From: Saccharicrinis sp963675435
GTDB taxonomy: Bacteria > Bacteroidota > Bacteroidia > Bacteroidales > Marinilabiliaceae
DNA: 64,000 bases
Assembly (NCBI GenBank): GCA_963675435.1
Contig: OY776216.1
Location: 3,162,001-3,226,000 of the forward strand
Direction: 5' to 3'
The notes beneath the pieces are model-generated. The model had not been told where the DNA came from, made no database searches, and saw only the letters and a list, made by a program, of their open reading frames with translations. Shown here piece by piece: positions 17,905 through 26,212 of the stretch (position 1 is the first letter of the stretch; every line of letters starts with the position of its first letter). The position numbers and the translations under genes are program-made.

Positions 17905-19331
17905 ATAAGCATTTGTACTTAAGTTTATAAATCTGCAAGCAAATGTGTATTTTAGACATAAAGCTTGCAGATATGGTTGGAAAACAAGACAATACGCCAC
18001 AGTTGAGTATTTTTGATACACCTCTAGAAAAGTTTATTAATCTAAAGCACGAACTATGTGTTTTGTATAAACAAATTGATTGGAATAAGATCGAATCCGA
18101 TTTCTCAGTTTATTATTCAGACTTTGGACGGCCATCGGTTCCCATCCGTAGCCTAATAGGCTTGCTTTTACTAAAGCATATCTATAACCTTAGCGATGAA
18201 GCGATTATTGATAGGTGGATCGAAAATCCTTATTGGCAATATTTTAGTGGGGAGAAAGTTTTTCAGACCGAAAAACCTTTTGATCCAACTGAATTTATAC
18301 ATTTTAGAAAGCGCATAGGAGAAGAAGGCGCTGAAAAACTGCTAAAAATTTCTGTTCAACTTTTTGGTAAAGAGGCTCAAGAGAAAGAGGTGTTGATAGA
18401 CAGTACAGTTCAAGAAAAGCACATCACTTACCCAACAGATGCAAAGTTACATAAGCGCATCATAGAAAAAGTAATACGATAGCTAAACAAGAGGGAATAA
18501 CATTACGACAGAGTTATACTCGAACTTTAAAATAGTTAATGATAGATCAACGTTTCCACAGCCATCCCAAACGAAGAAAGAAAGCCAAAGCAGCCTTACG
18601 AAGAATAAAGACCATAGCAGGTCGCCAGGTCAGGGATATTGAAAGACAATTTAATCCGGTACAAAAAATAAAATATGAAGGACTCTTTGTTATACTCAAC
18701 AAAATCTTAACGCAGAAAAAAGGAGATCAGAATAAAATATACAGTATCCATGAACTAGAAGTTAATTGTATCGCAAAAGGAAAAGAAGCAAAGAAATTTG
18801 AGTTCGGAAATGTACTAACCAAAACTTCAAAAATAGTAGTCGGTGCTATCGCTTTTGAAAATAACCCATACGATGGTCATACGCTTGAGGATAATTTTAA
18901 ACAGACAGAATATTTAACAGGGAAATGTCCTAAAGTTGGCATTGTAGACAGGGGATATAGAGGAAAGAAAAACATTAAAAGCGTTAAAATAATATCACCT
19001 ACAGTTCCTAAAAAAGGAGCTACTCTCTACGAGAAACAAAAAGCCCGAAAAAGATTTAGAGCAAGGGCAGGAATAGAACCAGTTATTGGTCATCTAAAAC
19101 ACGACCACAGAATGTTAAGAAATTATTTAAATGGGGTAAATGGTGATAAAATAAATACCATTTTAGCCGGTACTGGATTCAATTTAAAGAAAATGCTCAA
19201 TAGAATTAAAGAGCAAGTACTTTTGGCCTTGTTTAGAATCTTTTTTTTAGAAAACTACTATTCTCTGAAAACAATTAAATCTCAAAGAATAGTACTTTTT
19301 CAGGTATGACTAATTAGCAAACAAAGCTTAT
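17905..19331 (+). mobile_element. Decayed IS5-like insertion sequence
   Basis: The element contains a single broken DDE transposase. Possible imperfect terminal inverted repeats are ATAAGCATTTGT (17905-17916) and ATAAGCTTTGT read on the minus strand (19321-19331). The boundaries are tentative because the repeats are short and no target duplication is obvious. It sits between the M23 terminator and the end of the hydrogenase operon. Confidence 0.65.
17943..19309 (+). pseudogene. IS5 family transposase, disrupted by a frameshift and a nonsense codon
   Basis: The first part (17943-18482) holds the N-terminal domain and the first catalytic Asp region (VLIDSTVQEKHITYPTDAKL). Near 18470 one base appears to be missing: the frame changes after RIIEKV and protein sense resumes in another frame as IAKQEGITLRQSYTR. 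In that frame a TAG stands at 18533-18535, just before LMIDQRFHSHP, where intact relatives have a Lys codon. The second part (18539-19309) has GVIVGA-like and IVDRGYRG segments and RARAGIEPVIGHLKHDHRM, typical of the IS5 group. Two independent lesions mean programmed frameshifting is unlikely and the copy is dead. Confidence 0.85.
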
Positions 19332-19360
19332 TGGAGTAGGTAAAAAACCTTTAAAATAAA

Positions 19361-19396
19361 AATCCCATGTCGGCAATAAAAAGCTAACATGAGATT
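19361..19396 (-). terminator. Terminator at the end of the hydrogenase operon
   Basis: Read on the minus strand, AATCTCATGT pairs with ACATGGGATT (one mismatch) and is followed by TTTATTTT. It lies 56 bases beyond the stop of the last hydrogenase gene. Confidence 0.7.
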
Positions 19397-19452
19397 ATGA
19401 AAAATGTTTTATTTAGAAAACAATAGAATGTAGATTCTATTGAATTAATATG

Positions 19453-20901
19453 CTATTTGTCAGCAGGCACAGTATTTAATTCACTTAAAAACTTCTTCAT
19501 TGCAGCTTGACTGGCTTTGCTCGTTGAAACTGACCCAGGACCATTAATGCAGCCACCTTCGCATCCCATTACCTCTATAAAATTGTAATTAGGAGCTTTT
19601 GCTGTAAATGCTTTTAATAGTTTAATGTTTTTTCTGGTAAGTCCATCAACTAAAAACTCTTTGAAAGCATATCCATTGGGAATTGAAGCTTTAATAGCAT
19701 TGGCAACACCACCACTTAATGCAAAACCTCTGGCTTCGTTGGATATATTTAATTTTAGATTTACTTCATCTGCTTCAGGGAATTGAATGTTATAGGCTAA
19801 AAAGATGATGCTTAATTCCTCAAAAGTTAGTACGTAATCAACGTTTTGAGCTTGTTTAGCTTCACTACGTTTTGCTAAACAAGGGCCAATAAATACTCTT
19901 TTTGCATTCGGGAAACGTTCCTTAGCTATTTCTGCAGTATAATACATTGGCGATTTTGTATGCGAAACGTGAGGTTGAATTTTTTTAATATGTTTTTCGC
20001 TTAAAAGGGTATGAGCTGGACAACATGATGAAGTCATAAATGGATTGTTGTTTTGTACATTCTCAATCCATTCAGTAGTTTCATTTTTGGCTGTAACATC
20101 AGCACCTTCAGCTACTTCAATAATATGGGTAAAACCAATTTCTTTTAATGCACCTAAAAGGTTTTCTGGCTTCGCTTTAAACTGACCAAAAATAGCAGGA
20201 GCTACCATGGCAACCATTTCCTCTTTTTGCTTTAGGTTGTAAGTAAGCTGAATAACCTGTGATTTTTCCATGATTGCACCAAAAGGACATGCGGTCATAC
20301 ATTTTCCACAGTATATACATTTTGATTTGTCTATTACCTCAATACCATTTTCATCTTTTTTAATGGCATTAACAGGGCAGGCTTCCTCACATGGAACGGG
20401 TAGATAAGCAATAGCATGGAATGGACACGCTTTTTGACATAAACCACAGTTTACGCATTTTTGGTGATCAATAATAGCCTTACCGTTTAATACTCTAATG
20501 GCATCTTTAGGGCAGTTTACCTGGCAAGCCCTTGCCTCACAGCCCTGACATAAATTACTAACCGTATAATTTACCTGAACACAAGAACTACATGCTTCGT
20601 CAATAACGGTAAGATGCTCGTCAGGTATTCCTATTTTCTGAACAGACTTTTCTGCATAATCTTTTAATGGGGTAAGTTCATCTTCTTCGTCAGCAATACA
20701 AAAACCCATCATCGCCATTGCTTTATATTTGATTACAGCACGGTCTTTGTGTACGCAACAACGAATTGGAGTTTTGGATTTAGGTCTCATCTCAAGAGGG
20801 ATTCTATCAATCTTTTCAAACAATTCATCTTCTTTTAATAGCTTAATTATTCGGGTTAATAATTCCCTTCGCGTTTGAATCGCATTGTTAAAATAGGTCA
20901 T
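19453..20901 (-). CDS. Monomeric [FeFe]-hydrogenase, group B type
   Basis: The 482-residue protein has an N-terminal region typical of group B enzymes (CCVHKDRAVIKYKAMAMMGF), then several [4Fe-4S] motifs (CQGCEARACQVNCP, CVNCGLCQKACP, CIYCGKCMTACP; residues about 110-215). The H-cluster domain follows: L1 SSCCPAH (about 290, both cysteines present), L2 GPCLAKRSE (about 340) and L3 EVMGCEGGCINGPG (about 448). The cysteine usually needed for proton transfer is retained, so catalysis of H2 oxidation or evolution is plausible. The physiological role of group B enzymes is poorly known; a redox-balancing hydrogenase with ferredoxin is likely. It is the last gene of the sensory hydrogenase operon, 95 bases after the phosphatase gene. 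No maturation genes (hydE/F/G) are in the window. Confidence 0.9.
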   Translation of the reverse strand: MTYFNNAIQTRRELLTRIIKLLKEDELFEKIDRIPLEMRPKSKTPIRCCVHKDRAVIKYKAMAMMGFCIADEEDELTPLKDYAEKSVQKIGIPDEHLTVIDEACSSCVQVNYTVSNLCQGCEARACQVNCPKDAIRVLNGKAIIDHQKCVNCGLCQKACPFHAIAYLPVPCEEACPVNAIKKDENGIEVIDKSKCIYCGKCMTACPFGAIMEKSQVIQLTYNLKQKEEMVAMVAPAIFGQFKAKPENLLGALKEIGFTHIIEVAEGADVTAKNETTEWIENVQNNNPFMTSSCCPAHTLLSEKHIKKIQPHVSHTKSPMYYTAEIAKERFPNAKRVFIGPCLAKRSEAKQAQNVDYVLTFEELSIIFLAYNIQFPEADEVNLKLNISNEARGFALSGGVANAIKASIPNGYAFKEFLVDGLTRKNIKLLKAFTAKAPNYNFIEVMGCEGGCINGPGSVSTSKASQAAMKKFLSELNTVPADK

Positions 20902-20996
20902 ATTATTCTTAAGTTATTTATTTTCTAAAATAGTTTTCTCATTAAAGTTTCTGTGGTCATCACAAATATTTAGTGATACTGAGTTTTGGGATTTTT

Positions 20997-22181
20997 TTAT
21001 AAATAGGTTGTGTTTGTCTTCTTATAAAATTTGTTTTCTAATATTTCGGTTATTCGTTTTATTACATTTCTTCTGATCTCAAGTTCTACTGGTAAATTTG
21101 GATCCTGATGTGCATTATTGATTCTTGTACCTGAGATAAACTCAATTTCATCACTTTCTAGCATCATTTTTATTATTTTGCCTGATATACTACTTGGTAA
21201 GTTAGTTTTACTATGGTAATGTTGCATTTCTTCGGATACTTTAGCCAGTGTAATTACGCCTTCAGTTACTAAATCAACTCCTTTCATTTGTGCTTGAGGA
21301 GGAAGTCCTGGCTGATAATGATCCAGATCAATTTCAACCTCTGTGTCTAATTCTCTTGCCACAATCTTAGCTGTTGTCCCTCCACACACTATTGTACGTC
21401 CCTTAAATTGTTTAATGCTGTTGGCCAGTGTAATGTCATTATGTTTATGGTATGGTGGTCCGGAAACAATTAGTAGTTTACGTGGCTTGCGGTAATATAA
21501 AACACAACACGAAGCATCATCTTTTAAGATTCCATTGTCGATAGAAACAGCTTTTGTAATAATGCTTTGAGAAAGGTTTTTTGCTGAAATTTCAGGGGTT
21601 TCAGTAACTACATTTTTAATGTAATTCTTCAATCCTGTGATTTGCCAGCCAAAATGCATCTTGTCGCTTCCCATTCCACTCTGGGTAACACCATCACTTA
21701 CTAAAATTATTCTATCTTCTTTTTCGAGACTAAAATTATAGTGATATAGTTTGTTTCTAATTGATTTTATGTGGGTTAGTGTCTTTTCATTTTTTTGTAA
21801 ATCAACAAATTCTCCATTTCTAAGTAATAGTACAGATGGATTATCGTATTCCATGATGTTTACCTCTCCACGATAATTTATATCGATGATTGAAAATGTA
21901 GAATAGCTAACCTTACGCAATGAATCCTCAGGAAGTGTTTTGGTGATAAATTCAGCTGTACGTTCAATCGGTTCACCAGCAAGTGTAAACTGTAGGGCCA
22001 TGGTACTGGTCATTGTTGCCGATACATTGGCTTTTGCTCCGCTTCCTAAACCATCAGACATCACAGCAACAAAACGATTCTCCTCTTTTACTTTACTAAA
22101 GAGCACTGTATCGCCGCAAATAGACTCGCCAGCCTTTGCATAACATAAGTTTTCTGCTTCTATAACAAAAGAATTATGCAT
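20997..22181 (-). CDS. SpoIIE/PP2C-family protein phosphatase with an extra C-terminal domain
   Basis: The first 230 of 394 residues form a SpoIIE-type PP2C domain: VAVMSDGLGSGAKAN (metal-binding Asp, residues about 38-52), LVSDGVTQSGMG and ILKDDASCCVLYY supply the conserved Asp residues. From about residue 235 a separate domain follows (LLIVSGPPYHKHND, GRTIVCGGTTAKIVAREL, GVDLVTEGVITLAK) that I cannot assign to a known family. The gene overlaps the sensory hydrogenase gene by 8 bases, so the two are translationally coupled. PP2C phosphatases are reported neighbours of group C sensory [FeFe]-hydrogenases, and this protein is the likely signalling output. Its substrate is not visible here; no partner kinase is encoded nearby. 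Confidence 0.85.
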   Translation of the reverse strand: MHNSFVIEAENLCYAKAGESICGDTVLFSKVKEENRFVAVMSDGLGSGAKANVSATMTSTMALQFTLAGEPIERTAEFITKTLPEDSLRKVSYSTFSIIDINYRGEVNIMEYDNPSVLLLRNGEFVDLQKNEKTLTHIKSIRNKLYHYNFSLEKEDRIILVSDGVTQSGMGSDKMHFGWQITGLKNYIKNVVTETPEISAKNLSQSIITKAVSIDNGILKDDASCCVLYYRKPRKLLIVSGPPYHKHNDITLANSIKQFKGRTIVCGGTTAKIVARELDTEVEIDLDHYQPGLPPQAQMKGVDLVTEGVITLAKVSEEMQHYHSKTNLPSSISGKIIKMMLESDEIEFISGTRINNAHQDPNLPVELEIRRNVIKRITEILENKFYKKTNTTYL

Positions 22182-23898
22182 GCGTATTGATATCTGTATT
22201 TAATTGATTATAATTTTCCTCAGAATAATCGGTTAGGATTGAATTCAATAAAGAATCAGTAAAAGATGCATTTTCGCCAAGTAATGCAGCTATCTTTTGC
22301 ACAGTTTCCATGTTCTTTTTAATTACAATCTGAGTTCTTTTTTCTATGATATCACTTCTAAATTCTTTGTTGTCAAAATTCTGTATGATTCCAGCAACCA
22401 GCTTATGCTTTTGAATGTTAAATATACTGAGTTGAAAGCTCTTTCCATTTTGAACTACAGGTAATTGATTATACTCTTTACCAGTGTGAATAGCTGTGGT
22501 AAAATGTTCTGTGAAATACCCCAGTTCCCTAATCGATTTATTTGCCAAATCTGTATTAATGTTTTGCATATCAAACATGTTTAAACAACTTTGGTTTATT
22601 TCTTTAATATTTAAATCAGAGTCAACTAATATTACACCCGAAGGTATTTTCTTTAGTAACAATGTAGCCTGATGGTGTGCAATTTTTTTCAAGTGTGAAA
22701 CACACATGTTTGTTTCTGCCATTCCACTAATTGTAGCCATAGCAAATTCGCGGCATGTATTGTAGCCACAACTTCCACAATTTAATTCATCCTTTGGAGA
22801 GTGCTTTCCAATGCTATATAAAACTTCTTGTATATCTTCTGGTTTATAATCAGGTAAAACAACTGCATTCTGACCAAAATAATCACACTCAATATTCAAA
22901 AGAATAGGATTTTCTTTTTTTACAATGTTTTCTTTTGGCTTGCTGTTAAGAATTTCGATTTTTCGCTGAACTGGATTATTATCATCACTACAACCTGGTC
23001 CGTTTATGCATCCTCCTTCGCAAAGTAAAAGTTCTAAAAATACAGGGCCGGCATGCTGAATTGAGTTTAATGTACTTAAAACCTTTTTTACTTCTTCAAC
23101 ACCTGCGAAGGAAAGTTTTAGTAGGTTGTTTGTGTCCTTACCAAAGGTGTTTATCATTCCTCCTTCAATGGGGTAGATGTTTCCATTAGTAGCTCTTTCC
23201 GGATAAAAATCAGTACGTTCAACATAATTGTGAGGTTCCTTATTGTTTGATTCGTTCATCCACTTTTTTAATTCATTAAAAGTAATTGCAGTATCAATTA
23301 ACGATGGCCAGTTATCAGCTTCTACTTTTTTAGCAATGCAAGGGCCTATAAAAACTATTTTGGTATCTTTACCACTATTAGCTTTTAAGCTTTTTGCATG
23401 TGCCAACATAGGGGATAGGAACGGAATAATATTTACAACGTGTTGAGGGTAATATTTTTTTATAAGTTCAACTACACCCGGACATGCTGATGAAATATAA
23501 ACACCTTTGTTACGAGCTTTCAAAAACTGCTCAGTGTGCCCTGTTACAATTTGGGCACCTAAGGCAGTCTCTGAAATGTAGTTAAAACCTAAATTAGTTA
23601 ATTGAGTAATAAACTCTTCGTCGGTTAAATTGGAGAATTCTGAACGAAAAGATGGAGCCACAGACGCAATTGTTGTGGTACCTGACTTGATTAATTGTTT
23701 AACCCTGGATACACCATCTCTGATTTGCTTAGCGTTTGCAGGACATACAGATACACAACGTCCACAGTAAATGCATAGCTCATCAATAATCGAAGCTTTT
23801 TGTTCTGTTATCTTGATTGCTTTAGAAGGACAGTTCCTAATGCATTTATAACAGTCCATGCAATCATTTTCAATGGTGTATATGGGTTTTGTATTCAT
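22174..23898 (-). CDS. Sensory [FeFe]-hydrogenase with PAS domain (group C, HydS-like)
   Basis: Domains in order over 574 residues: two [4Fe-4S] motifs (CMDCYKCIRNCP, CIYCGRCVSVCP; 13-50), an H-cluster domain (75-310), a C-terminal [4Fe-4S] domain (CGSCGYNTC ... C, about 370-390) and a PAS domain (about 413-515, IPSGVILVDSDLNIKEINQS). L1 reads SSACPG instead of TSCCP, so the proton-relay cysteine is replaced by Ala while the cluster-binding Cys remains. L2 is GPCIAKKVE and L3 is ELLLCEGGCINGPG. This combination of C-terminal Fe-S plus PAS domains and the lost cysteine is characteristic of group C putative H2 sensors such as HydS. It overlaps the phosphatase gene and follows the [2Fe-2S] gene by 36 bases. 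Confidence 0.9.
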   Translation of the reverse strand: MNTKPIYTIENDCMDCYKCIRNCPSKAIKITEQKASIIDELCIYCGRCVSVCPANAKQIRDGVSRVKQLIKSGTTTIASVAPSFRSEFSNLTDEEFITQLTNLGFNYISETALGAQIVTGHTEQFLKARNKGVYISSACPGVVELIKKYYPQHVVNIIPFLSPMLAHAKSLKANSGKDTKIVFIGPCIAKKVEADNWPSLIDTAITFNELKKWMNESNNKEPHNYVERTDFYPERATNGNIYPIEGGMINTFGKDTNNLLKLSFAGVEEVKKVLSTLNSIQHAGPVFLELLLCEGGCINGPGCSDDNNPVQRKIEILNSKPKENIVKKENPILLNIECDYFGQNAVVLPDYKPEDIQEVLYSIGKHSPKDELNCGSCGYNTCREFAMATISGMAETNMCVSHLKKIAHHQATLLLKKIPSGVILVDSDLNIKEINQSCLNMFDMQNINTDLANKSIRELGYFTEHFTTAIHTGKEYNQLPVVQNGKSFQLSIFNIQKHKLVAGIIQNFDNKEFRSDIIEKRTQIVIKKNMETVQKIAALLGENASFTDSLLNSILTDYSEENYNQLNTDINTHA

Positions 23899-23934
23899 AA
23901 AAAATGATGATTAGTGCAAATTTTGGTGTTTAAA

Positions 23935-24192
23935 TTAACCTAATTTTTCCATCAGTATTTTTTCTACCTGAAAAGGTTGAACTTCTTCAAAAGTTTCATC
24001 ATTAATTGTGATTACCGGACCTCTACTACAATTCTCTGTACAAAGGTGTCCTCTAAAGTCAAGTGAAGCAGCAATTTCTTTTTTCCCTTCAACGTATTGC
24101 TGAATAATTTTCAGGTTCTCTGCGTTTCCTCGTGTGTAACATGAGCTACCCAGGCATATTCTAATTACGTTTTGTTTTTTTTGTGTATCCAT
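23935..24192 (-). CDS. Thioredoxin-like [2Fe-2S] ferredoxin (NuoE/HydC C-terminal-like)
   Basis: The 85-residue protein starts at the ATG at 24192 (a TTG nine bases upstream is less likely). It has the four-cysteine pattern of thioredoxin-like ferredoxins: CLGSSC near residue 13 and CTENC near residue 52, followed by SRGPVITIN. In NADH-type and bifurcating hydrogenases such a domain carries a [2Fe-2S] cluster between flavin and ferredoxin sites. Here it is the first gene of the sensory hydrogenase operon and probably relays electrons to or from the sensor or the group B enzyme; that pairing is an inference. Confidence 0.88.
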   Translation of the reverse strand: MDTQKKQNVIRICLGSSCYTRGNAENLKIIQQYVEGKKEIAASLDFRGHLCTENCSRGPVITINDETFEEVQPFQVEKILMEKLG

Positions 24193-24218
24193 AATTGCCA
24201 AAGTTTGATATAGCTTTT

Positions 24219-24235
24219 AACTATTATTGTGCCAA
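24219..24235 (-). promoter_or_regulatory. Putative sigma-54 promoter of the hydrogenase operon
   Basis: On the minus strand the sequence TTGGCACAATAATAGTT matches the -24 element TTGGCAC exactly. At the correct spacing the -12 element reads TAGTT against TTGCW, so the -12 G is kept and the C is replaced by T. It ends 27 bases before the first start codon. A sigma-54 activator gene lies immediately upstream. Confidence 0.55.
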
Positions 24236-24297
24236 TGTTATTATTCGGTTGAAATACAGTGAGATGTGTTTGTATTGGTGGATTGTTAAATTAAATA

Positions 24298-24366
24298 TGT
24301 TCATAAATAGGACATATATAGCAATTTATTACGTTCGAAAAATGAACGGTGATCATAAATAGGACA
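24298..24366. promoter_or_regulatory. Three 17-nt inverted repeats at enhancer distance from the sigma-54 promoter
   Basis: Three sites share a 5-7-5 layout: TGTTC-ATAAATA-GGACA (24298-24314), CGTTC-GAAAAAT-GAACG (24332-24348) and TGATC-ATAAATA-GGACA (24350-24366). The first and third share a 14-base core, TCATAAATAGGACA, and are 52 bases apart, about five helical turns. They lie roughly 90-150 bases upstream of the expected start site, where sigma-54 activators bind. Confidence 0.55.
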
Positions 24367-24381
24367 GTTTCAAAAGATGTA

Positions 24382-26097
24382 TTAATTAGAATACTTGATA
24401 TCGTATTTTTTTAGTTTCTGATATAAAGTATTTCTTCCAATTCCCAGAATTTTAGCAACTTTAGTCATGTTACCACCATGTTTTTTTATAGCCATAAAAA
24501 TATGTCTTTTTTCTATTTGCTGCAGTGTTAAATCAGGAATGGATTCAATATTGACATTATTGTTTTCGTATTTAACCTTATCTTTTTCATGTTTTAAATT
24601 ATGAAAACTATCCAAAGAAATTTTTCCATTAAAATTGACCAACTGTTCAATGTAGTTTTCTAATTCTCTAACATTCCCAGGCCAATCGTAATCTAATAAT
24701 TGTTGTAAGTCAGAATAACCTAGGTGGGGTACATCTTTGTGAAGTTTAAGGCTTTTTTGGCTAAGAAAGAATTTAATTAGGGAGGGAATATCTCCTTTAC
24801 GTTCTTTTAAAGAAGGTATATATAAAGGGATTACACTGATTCTGTAAAAAAGGTCCACTCTAAAATTACCTTTCTCTACTTCATTCTGAAGATTTTTGTT
24901 TGTTGCTGCAATAATTCTTACGTCAATAGGAATCACTTTGTCGCCACCAACTCTAGTTATACTGCTTTCTTGTATTGCTCGTAATAGTTTAACCTGCATA
25001 TCAGGTTTCATATCGCCAATTTCGTCAAGAAAAAGTGTTCCATTGTTTGCCAACTCAAATTTACCTGGATGTCCTCCTTTTTTAGCCCCGGTAAAGGCAC
25101 CATGCTCATATCCAAACAACTCACTTTCAATCAAGTTTTCAGATATGGCTGCACAGTTAATGGCTACAAAAGCTCCATTTTTCCTATTGCTGGCATTATG
25201 AATACTTTGTGCAAAAACCTCTTTTCCAGTACCACTTTCTCCTTCAATTAAAATAGTTGAAGGGCTATTGGCTATCGTCTCAGCGTAATCTATAGCCTGA
25301 CGTATAATTTTACTTTTGCCAATAATATTATCAAAGGTGTATCTGGCCTCCATACCTGTATACTTATTTACCAATTGGTATACTTTTTCAATGGAGCGAA
25401 ATGCCAAAACAAATCCTATTTTTATACCATCAGTATCAATAATGGGAGAGCAGTTTAAATTAAATTTTAAAGAATCGGAAGGAGTTATAATTGTAGTTTC
25501 TTTATTTGAAACATCATTTCCCAGATTTATCATTTCAATAATGTCTTTCCATGTGGGAATAAGTTTTTCAATAGAATAATCTAATAATTCGGTTCTCCTT
25601 ATATCAAGAATTCTACAGCAATGGTCGTTGGCATAAATGATTCTTCCAGATGAATTTGTAGATAATACAGCAAAATTTACTGCATTCATTATAGCAAAAG
25701 TAAATTGTTCTGTTTTATCTAGTTTGTTTTGTTGTTTAATATCCGTTATCGATTGGGAAATGATTTCACTAAGTAAGTGAATATACGTCTTTGCAGTATT
25801 AATTTCTCCTTTGATGAGTATTCCTAAATGGTAATTTAATTCAGCATGGATAAAAAATGGTTTGGAATAAAATGTAAAACCCTTATTATTCTGAATTTTA
25901 TTCTGCACTTCAGTTAGTGTTTTATATTCAGAGGAGTCTGGTAATAATCTTTTATCATCAATTGAATGATGGATCAATAGATGCTGTTTTTCATCAAAAA
26001 TGTAAATAGTTAGCGGCTCCAGAATTATTTCACTTAGTTCGTGTAAAATAAAACGATTGATATGATTTGTTATATTGTGAGCGTTTAATGTAACCAT
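24382..26097 (-). CDS. Sigma-54-dependent activator with PAS sensor, AAA+ and Fis HTH domains
   Basis: The 571-residue protein has an N-terminal sensory region (1-130, unassigned), a PAS domain (about 135-235, VLSTNSSGRIIYANDHCC), an AAA+ domain (255-485) with Walker A GESGTGKE (about 285), the sigma-54 contact loop GAFTGAKKG (about 333) and Walker B GTLFLDEIGD, and a Fis-type HTH at the end (GGNMTKVAKILGIGRNTLYQKL). All motifs for opening sigma-54 promoters are intact. There is no receiver domain, so it senses its signal directly or through a partner. It lies just upstream of, and reads toward, the hydrogenase operon, whose promoter region carries a sigma-54-like site and repeats; it is the likely regulator. 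Confidence 0.92.
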   Translation of the reverse strand: MVTLNAHNITNHINRFILHELSEIILEPLTIYIFDEKQHLLIHHSIDDKRLLPDSSEYKTLTEVQNKIQNNKGFTFYSKPFFIHAELNYHLGILIKGEINTAKTYIHLLSEIISQSITDIKQQNKLDKTEQFTFAIMNAVNFAVLSTNSSGRIIYANDHCCRILDIRRTELLDYSIEKLIPTWKDIIEMINLGNDVSNKETTIITPSDSLKFNLNCSPIIDTDGIKIGFVLAFRSIEKVYQLVNKYTGMEARYTFDNIIGKSKIIRQAIDYAETIANSPSTILIEGESGTGKEVFAQSIHNASNRKNGAFVAINCAAISENLIESELFGYEHGAFTGAKKGGHPGKFELANNGTLFLDEIGDMKPDMQVKLLRAIQESSITRVGGDKVIPIDVRIIAATNKNLQNEVEKGNFRVDLFYRISVIPLYIPSLKERKGDIPSLIKFFLSQKSLKLHKDVPHLGYSDLQQLLDYDWPGNVRELENYIEQLVNFNGKISLDSFHNLKHEKDKVKYENNNVNIESIPDLTLQQIEKRHIFMAIKKHGGNMTKVAKILGIGRNTLYQKLKKYDIKYSN

Positions 26098-26212
26098 TTA
26101 ATTTTATTTGAAGCTGGACTGCAAAGCTAAATATTTTAATGTAACAGTTAAAGTAATAATAAATTTTAGTAGGTTTAATCTTATTTTTTAAACTTAATAA
26201 CAATTATTTGTG

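Noticed and set aside
18460..18540. Programmed ribosomal frameshifting in the transposase
   Set aside because: An additional in-frame TAG follows the shift point and no slippery heptamer of the usual type is present, so simple decay explains it better.
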